Shown: piece after piece, positions 31,315 to 36,590 of the stretch
Layout of the letters: every line of letters starts with the position of its first letter
Position numbering within the stretch: the stretch's first letter is position 1
Position numbers and translations under genes: made by a program
NCBI GenBank assembly: GCA_007131745.1
Contig: SLPX01000238.1
Location: 1 to 36,590, forward strand
Origin: Myxococcales bacterium
GTDB lineage: Bacteria > Myxococcota > Polyangia > HGW-17 > SLPX01
Length of the DNA: 36,590 nucleotides
Direction of reading: 5' to 3'
Notes under the pieces: model-generated
The model's input: the letters and a program-made list of their open reading frames with translations, nothing else
Told to the model about the DNA's origin: nothing
Database searches by the model: none

Positions 31315-32745
31315 ATGGTTGAATCTTATTGCAAAAAATGCAGGGCGGCACTTGTGCCCGGAGCCGGATTCTGTGTTGAGTGTGGAACTCCGACGGATGA
31401 TCTTCCGGAATCTCTGAACAAGCAAAGCCCTATGCAGCCGAATCCCTTGATGCAAAAAACATTGTTTATGGGTTCCGGTTTAGCTAAGCCCGAATCACTC
31501 CAACCCAATACCGCTCAAAAGGCTCAATCCCACTTCACCGGCACTCCCGAAAACATTTCGGCTAAAAACCTTTCCTTGTCGCCGGCCGCGGATCCCATCG
31601 CACAAACACCCGGAGATATCACCCCCCCTGGGGCGGCGGATCGCATAAGACAAGGTGAATCCCTGGTCGGAATGACCCTAAACAACCGCTACAAGGTGGA
31701 AGAAAAGATTGGAGAAGGAGGATTCGGTTCGATATACCGAGCCGAACAGATACGGATAGGCCGCAATGTGGCGCTCAAAGTTTTGAATCCTTCCATGACC
31801 GGAGATGCAAAGCTTGTGGAACGTTTCCGGAGAGAGGCACAAGCGGCTTGCAGCCTTCGAGATCCTCACACGATCATCACGTACGACTTCGACCAAACAC
31901 AAGATGGTTTGCTCTATATAGCCATGGAACTTCTGACCGGTCGGAACCTTTTTGAAATCCAGGAGCAAAAAATCCGGTTCGAACCCATGCGGGTGGCATC
32001 CATCCTGGAACAGTGTTGCTCTTCACTTTCGGAAGCACACAATGCCGGAATTGTTCACAGGGATATCAAGCCCGAAAACATCGTCCTTGAACAAAGAGGC
32101 GACAACCAGGATTTCGTCAAAATACTTGATTTCGGCATCGCCAAAATAGTCTCCGGGGAACAGAATGAAAATGCAATGGTCCTGACGGCTGCAGGTCAAA
32201 CCTTGGGCACACTGGAGTATATGTCTCCGGAACAACTCAAGGGACAGGAACTGGATGGGCGATCCGACATTTATGCCCTCGGCATTCTTGCTTATGAGAT
32301 GTTGACCGGCGATCTTCCTTTCGATGTGGATACCCCTGCCGCCATTATCCGAGGACACCTTCAGCAAACCCCCTCTCCTCCCTCTGGTATTGTTCCGGAA
32401 GCGGGGATTCCTCCTGCCTTGGACGCCGTAGTAGCAAAAATGTTGGAAAAAGATCGATCCGTAAGATACAGCGACGTTACGGAACTGAGCGCCGATCTTC
32501 AACGGATACTGCAGGGGCAATCAAGCTTGCCGGTCGCAACGGGAATCGATCTCGATTCCCGCGCTGCAGGGATACAACATGCACGGGCCGAAAACCAACC
32601 ACCCGCGCCGGCACGAAACGATATGAATGCATCCGCCGTGCAGAATCAAAATACCGGATTGTGGTGGAAGATCACATTGTCGATATTGCTATCGGGACTG
32701 CTTATCGGCGGGGCGGTTCTTGCCGTATTGTATTTGACGGGCTAG
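31315..32745 (+). CDS. Zinc-ribbon Ser/Thr protein kinase with C-terminal TM
   Basis: ATG at 31315, with GTG at 31312 directly before it; the ribosome site is weak. An N-terminal zinc ribbon (C6, C9, C20, C23: CKKC ... FCVECG) precedes a disordered linker. The kinase domain (about 125-390) has the glycine loop GEGGFGSIY, K155 in VALK, HRDIKPEN at 248-255 and DFG at 272-274, so it should be catalytically active. One membrane helix ends the protein (about 450-475), without an external domain. Together with the PP2C phosphatase just upstream it forms a kinase/phosphatase pair; the FHA protein with like zinc ribbons is a likely reader or substrate. Followed after 66 bp by a histidine kinase gene. 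Confidence 0.94.
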   Translation: MVESYCKKCRAALVPGAGFCVECGTPTDDLPESLNKQSPMQPNPLMQKTLFMGSGLAKPESLQPNTAQKAQSHFTGTPENISAKNLSLSPAADPIAQTPGDITPPGAADRIRQGESLVGMTLNNRYKVEEKIGEGGFGSIYRAEQIRIGRNVALKVLNPSMTGDAKLVERFRREAQAACSLRDPHTIITYDFDQTQDGLLYIAMELLTGRNLFEIQEQKIRFEPMRVASILEQCCSSLSEAHNAGIVHRDIKPENIVLEQRGDNQDFVKILDFGIAKIVSGEQNENAMVLTAAGQTLGTLEYMSPEQLKGQELDGRSDIYALGILAYEMLTGDLPFDVDTPAAIIRGHLQQTPSPPSGIVPEAGIPPALDAVVAKMLEKDRSVRYSDVTELSADLQRILQGQSSLPVATGIDLDSRAAGIQHARAENQPPAPARNDMNASAVQNQNTGLWWKITLSILLSGLLIGGAVLAVLYLTG

Positions 32746-32811
32746 GCCCCCGGAGAAAACCGCCATACATCCCGAAAAAACTTCGGCCACTTTTTCATGG
32801 ATGGGTGAACA

Positions 32812-35232
32812 ATGAACCTTTCCTTAGAATTCACCCCTGAAGCATGCATCCATGTCACACTTGCTGTTACGGTGATATGGCTGTTGATTTACAAGAGAAG
32901 AAATTCACCGCCGACGGCTTTTGGAAGAGCCTATTCCTTTGCAGCAGTGACATCTCTCTTATGGGCCGGATTTGAGCTGTTGGAAATTGTTTCCGTCGAA
33001 CCAAGGATGAGATTGTTCTTCATTTATATGCAATCTCTCGGCTTCGCGGGAGCCGGGCCGGCCTGGCTTTACTTCGCTGCCCACCTTGTAAAACACCCGA
33101 TTCGCAAGAAGCGCTCCTTCATTGGTTTTCTCCTTTTTGTTTACTGTCTTTGCATCATCACGGTCTTTACAAACGAACTGCACGAGCTTTTTTATGACCC
33201 CTCCGACTTCAAGGACGGCGGTTTCGGGGCCGGCCCTCTTCTGTGGGTCGTTTACGGAATACAATACACACTTTTCATTATCGGTTATATCTACAGCCTC
33301 GCTTTTTCGCTTAAAAGTCGATCTCTTCGTCATTCCCTGGAACCCCTACAACTTCTAATGGCAGGCGCATTTCCCGTTTTGGGCGTGATTCTTCGTGAAA
33401 CCGGCGTGTTGCCTTTGCATCTCGACGGACCCTCAATACTCTTCTACACCATCATTCTGTTTTTCGTGTTTCAAAACAGGCAGCCGGGACTCAAAGCTTC
33501 CTTGAGCCTTTCAACCCTGCTGGACAAACTGGACGCTGCTTTATTGGGACTGACCGCTGAGGGGAATATCATAGAAAGCAATCGTCGTTTCGAGGAAATT
33601 TTCGGGGGCCGCTTTGCAAATCAAAATAAAAAAATCCAAACCATTCGAGAGATCATAGCAGCCCTGGATCCCATCGAAAAAGATGAAGAATTGTCCAAGC
33701 TTGAAAAGATCGGAACAAGCTCTCCCAAAAAAACGATCCGCACATCCATCAGGCTGAAACCGGATGGCGAATTCTGGGCACACCTTGAACTGCACCCCCT
33801 CCGGGCCGGCGGAACCGCTATGGGTTATCTATTGCAAATCCAAGACATCTCTCAGGTTTCAAAACTTACAAGAAGACTGAAAGACAGGGAAGCCAAGCTG
33901 GCAAAGGCAAACGCCGAACTCGAGGCCGCTCACAAAGAACTGGCGGCCCGGGCCCGTGATCTCGAAACCTCAATTAATGCAAAGGCTGAACAATTGAGAA
34001 TTCAACATGGGCAACTTTTACACGCTCAAAAAATGAAGAGTTTGGGCACCTTGGCGGGAGGCATTGCACACGATTTCAACAACGTACTTTTCAGCCTGAT
34101 CGGATATGCCGATCTAGCGATAGACAACGCAGATAATCCGAAGGAAGTCCTTTACTGCGCGGCAAAAATAAAGTCCGGGGCGGAACGTGCATCCGATCTC
34201 ACGTCCAAGCTTCTGGGTTTTGCACGACGAGCCGAACCGAAACTCGAAAAAATCAACCTGGACGATTTGATAACCGAGGTATCGGCGATACTGGAACGAA
34301 CAGTGGAACCGCGTGTAAAATTTCTAAAAAACCTCCCAGTGGGGTTTCCCCCGGCACTGGCGGATCAAAACGGACTGCACCAGGTTCTCATGAACGTTTG
34401 CCTCAATGCAGTAGAGGCAATCGAGGGCACAGGGAAAGTGACCCTGAGCTTGCGCGGGCCTTTTAAGGGTTCCTCCCTGGAAATCCCCGACGCGAGCCCG
34501 GATACCGTCTACGTGGAACTGCGAATAGCGGACAACGGCTCCGGCATGACGGATGAAGTAAAAACCAGGATATTTGAACCCTTCTTCACCACGAAAAGTC
34601 GTGGAAAAGGCACAGGACTCGGCCTGTCCCTTGTCTACGGCATCATCGAAGATCACGGCGGATTAGTGCAAGTGAAATCCAAGCTGAAAGAAGGAACTGT
34701 TTTTTCCTTCTTTCTAAGAGCATTCCACCAACAGATCCCCGATGTTGAAGATGAATCCGAAATGTTGAACCCATCGGCGAAGACCTCTGGTGAATTTTTC
34801 AAGGAAGATACTCCGCCTAGAAGAAAACCTGCTACAACATTTGTCAACTTGAAGATTGGTTCCAACCGTCTAGGCATATTGGTAATAGACGACAACCAGG
34901 AGGTATTGAACCTCTGCCGAAGGTATTTTGCAGAAGCTCTGTTTACCGTATGGACTGCATCTACTGCAAAAGAAGGTATAGAAATACTCGAACAAAACGT
35001 ATCCGACATCGATGTAGTATTGCTGGACCTTATAATCCCCGATCGTTCAGCAGAAGACACCTACGAAAAAATTCAAAGCGTCAAACCCGGAATCGTGACC
35101 GTGTTGATGAGCGGTTATCACAAAGATGCGCGAGTAAGAAGCCTGCTGGACATGGGTGTACAGCATTTTCTAAAAAAACCGTTCAGCCGAAAAGATGTCC
35201 GGGCAGCGGTGAGACATCTCTTGGAAGAGTGA
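32812..35232 (+). CDS. Hybrid histidine kinase: 7TM-PAS-HisKA-HATPase-REC
   Basis: The N-terminal 220 residues hold about seven membrane helices of the histidine-kinase 7TM type (FAAVTSLLWAGFELLE ... GPAWLYFAAH). A PAS-like domain (about 230-345) and a coiled coil (345-400) follow. The HisKA segment LAGGIAHDFNN carries the phospho-accepting H420. The ATPase domain shows an N box (NVCLNAVEAI), DNGSGM and GLGLSLVYGI. A C-terminal receiver domain has acidic pocket IDDN, phospho-acceptor D739 (LLDLIIPD) and conserved Lys (FLKKPF). It is a membrane sensor with internal phosphorelay and no DNA-binding output, so it probably passes phosphate to another protein. Same strand as the PP2C/kinase genes, so possibly co-transcribed; convergent with the CoA ligase gene. 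Confidence 0.93.
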   Translation: MNLSLEFTPEACIHVTLAVTVIWLLIYKRRNSPPTAFGRAYSFAAVTSLLWAGFELLEIVSVEPRMRLFFIYMQSLGFAGAGPAWLYFAAHLVKHPIRKKRSFIGFLLFVYCLCIITVFTNELHELFYDPSDFKDGGFGAGPLLWVVYGIQYTLFIIGYIYSLAFSLKSRSLRHSLEPLQLLMAGAFPVLGVILRETGVLPLHLDGPSILFYTIILFFVFQNRQPGLKASLSLSTLLDKLDAALLGLTAEGNIIESNRRFEEIFGGRFANQNKKIQTIREIIAALDPIEKDEELSKLEKIGTSSPKKTIRTSIRLKPDGEFWAHLELHPLRAGGTAMGYLLQIQDISQVSKLTRRLKDREAKLAKANAELEAAHKELAARARDLETSINAKAEQLRIQHGQLLHAQKMKSLGTLAGGIAHDFNNVLFSLIGYADLAIDNADNPKEVLYCAAKIKSGAERASDLTSKLLGFARRAEPKLEKINLDDLITEVSAILERTVEPRVKFLKNLPVGFPPALADQNGLHQVLMNVCLNAVEAIEGTGKVTLSLRGPFKGSSLEIPDASPDTVYVELRIADNGSGMTDEVKTRIFEPFFTTKSRGKGTGLGLSLVYGIIEDHGGLVQVKSKLKEGTVFSFFLRAFHQQIPDVEDESEMLNPSAKTSGEFFKEDTPPRRKPATTFVNLKIGSNRLGILVIDDNQEVLNLCRRYFAEALFTVWTASTAKEGIEILEQNVSDIDVVLLDLIIPDRSAEDTYEKIQSVKPGIVTVLMSGYHKDARVRSLLDMGVQHFLKKPFSRKDVRAAVRHLLEE

Positions 35233-35247
35233 TTTTCAGGGTTTTCC

Positions 35248-35265
35248 GATCCGGTTCTTCGGATC
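35248..35265. terminator. Stem-loop at convergent gene junction
   Basis: GATCCG (35248-35253), six-base loop GTTCTT, CGGATC (35260-35265): a perfect 6-bp stem between the stops of the histidine kinase and the CoA ligase genes, touching the stop of the latter. There is no T-run on either side, so termination is only suggested by position. Confidence 0.35.
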
Positions 35266-36590
35266 AAATCGCTGCTTCCGGCTTGGCACAGCCCGAACCA
35301 CGCCAATTAGCGTATCGGGTGACTTGTCCCAAAACACGCAAAGCCCGATCCGGAATGCCCAGCACGTGATAACCCTGGTTTTTCAAGGCATAAATAGCCT
35401 CGTTGTTCATTTCCTTGTATGAAAGAGCTGCATCCGAAGCCATTATCAAGGGTTTTTCATATCCTGCAGCCAAGGCCGTCAACGCCTTGTTTTCTTTCAC
35501 ATCCGCGGCTGTCATTTTCCGTGTGAGTTCCTGTATAGCCGGATCGCCGCCCAAAGAAGACTTTCTCACAAAATACGCCGCCATGCTGGGATGGGCCAGC
35601 CCCAGTACCACGATCGAATCAAAAGCAGGCGATTCCAAAAGCATCTTCACTGTTTCGAGCATTACTCCTGGGTTTCCACCAGCTGCGAAATCAATCGGAT
35701 TCGAACGACTCCACCTGTCGGGCAGCATCTTGTCCAGCTTTTCAACAATATCATCGGGCAAAGACGGCAACTCAAGACCATTTAAAAACGCGGCATCCGC
35801 TCCCAAAACCCCCCATCCCCCTCCAAGGGTGACCATGGCTACCCGGTTTGAGCGGGGCAACGGCTGAACAGCAAATGTAGCCGCAGTATCAAAGAGATCC
35901 TCAAGCGATCGAACTCTTATAACGCCGGTTTGGCGAAAAGCAGCTTCATAAATCTTGTCCGACCCCGCAAGAGATCCCGTGTGTGAAATCGCTGCACGGG
36001 CACCTCCTTCGGTGTGGCCTGATTTCAACACAACAACAGGCTTTCGACAGGACACCCTTTCGAGAGCAGCCATTAGATGCCTTCCGTCCTCAACACCTTC
36101 CATGTACAGCGCAACAACTCCGGTATCGGGATCTTCCGCCAAAAAATCCAGGTAATGCGCTGTTGTAACGGCAGCCTCATTTCCAGCGGAAATGATCTTT
36201 GAAAACCCCACATCATGATAAAGAGCCATGTGTGCCATTGTAACGCCGATGTTGCCGCTCTGCGTTATCAAGGAAATGTTTCCCCGGGGCGGCATTATAG
36301 GATACATCTGCGCACACAAAGAAGCCTGCGTACAGGTGATTCCCTGCCCATTGGGTCCTCCCAAAGCCACACCGTGTTCAGCAGCCGCATCGGCCATCCC
36401 CTTTTCAATCTTTTTTCCTTCGGGACCCATTTCTGAAAACCCCGCGGTTATTACAAAAATGGAACCTACTTTTTTTTGGAGGCACCGCCCAATAGCTTCC
36501 GGCACATGTGCGGGAGGCACTATGACAAGAGCCAAATCCACCGGCTCTTCTATTTCTGTTATGCTTCGAGCTACTTTTAAACCCAGAATC
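35264..36590 (-). CDS. ADP-forming acyl-CoA synthetase alpha part, start outside window
   Basis: The frame is open to the right edge; the GTG at 36541 is internal, since residues before it (GLKVARSITEIEEP) continue the CoA-binding fold. Visible: PVDLALVIVPPAHVPEAI, GPNGQG, SLITQSGNIG (ligase CoA domain), and SHTGSLAGSDKIYEAAF, where the His probably corresponds to the transiently phosphorylated His of this enzyme class. The C-terminal end (VLGQVTRYANWRG) fits the end of the alpha subunit. Such enzymes convert acyl-CoA, ADP and phosphate to acid, CoA and ATP (or the reverse), giving substrate-level ATP. The ATP-grasp beta part is not fused at the C-terminus, so a separate beta gene or an N-terminal fusion outside the window is expected. 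Unrelated to the signalling genes as far as I can see. Confidence 0.9.
   Translation of the reverse strand, partial: ILGLKVARSITEIEEPVDLALVIVPPAHVPEAIGRCLQKKVGSIFVITAGFSEMGPEGKKIEKGMADAAAEHGVALGGPNGQGITCTQASLCAQMYPIMPPRGNISLITQSGNIGVTMAHMALYHDVGFSKIISAGNEAAVTTAHYLDFLAEDPDTGVVALYMEGVEDGRHLMAALERVSCRKPVVVLKSGHTEGGARAAISHTGSLAGSDKIYEAAFRQTGVIRVRSLEDLFDTAATFAVQPLPRSNRVAMVTLGGGWGVLGADAAFLNGLELPSLPDDIVEKLDKMLPDRWSRSNPIDFAAGGNPGVMLETVKMLLESPAFDSIVVLGLAHPSMAAYFVRKSSLGGDPAIQELTRKMTAADVKENKALTALAAGYEKPLIMASDAALSYKEMNNEAIYALKNQGYHVLGIPDRALRVLGQVTRYANWRGSGCAKPEAAI

Noticed and set aside
20394..32745. Type VI secretion locus, suggested by kinase, phosphatase and FHA genes
   Set aside because: No sheath, baseplate, TssM, ClpV or Hcp genes are present; the machine genes seen are a secretin and a CpaF ATPase.

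Overview
The window is a signalling- and secretion-rich chromosomal segment of a Gram-negative, deltaproteobacterial or Myxococcota-like bacterium. I infer this from signal peptides and lipoboxes, an outer-membrane secretin, eukaryotic-type Ser/Thr kinases with the HRDVSPPN catalytic loop common in myxobacteria, many FHA and TPR proteins, and an FHA-type sigma-54 activator. Base composition looks intermediate, below that of classical myxobacteria. The exact lineage cannot be fixed from sequence alone. I saw no tRNA, rRNA, insertion sequence or CRISPR array, and no intergenic stretch longer than 300 bp.

Left part (1-12.7 kb): the 3' part of an FHA-TM-TPR protein whose start lies off the window; a lipoprotein made of two copies of one domain; an adenosine deaminase-family enzyme; a minus-strand fusion of a pseudokinase, a membrane helix and a PhnD-like binding domain; a lipoprotein with ExbD/TolR-like segments; a minus-strand DUF2723 membrane glycosyltransferase-like protein with a TPR tail; then clpX and a DksA/TraR-type zinc-finger gene.

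Middle part (12.8-26.2 kb): a tail-anchored Ser/Thr kinase; a 1433-residue TPR protein on the minus strand; an FHA sigma-54 activator on the minus strand; and, divergent from the activator, a compact operon of a CpaC-type secretin, an FHA-CpaF secretion ATPase and an FHA-FHA-TM-TPR protein. This is the core of a Tad-like secretion or pilus machine carrying phosphothreonine-recognition modules. Pilin, prepilin peptidase and TadB/TadC platform genes are absent from the window.

Right part (26.2-36.6 kb): a translationally coupled minus-strand pair (lipoprotein, then a zinc-phospholipase-C-like exported protein); divergently a plus-strand series of zinc-ribbon/FHA protein, PP2C phosphatase, zinc-ribbon Ser/Thr kinase and a hybrid histidine kinase; and finally the alpha part of an ADP-forming acyl-CoA synthetase running off the right edge on the minus strand.

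Taken together, two apparently active Ser/Thr kinases, one pseudokinase receptor, one PP2C phosphatase and seven FHA modules in five proteins surround the secretin/ATPase operon. My main hypothesis is that phosphorylation read by FHA domains controls assembly, activity and transcription of this Tad-like apparatus. That is inference from architecture and proximity only.
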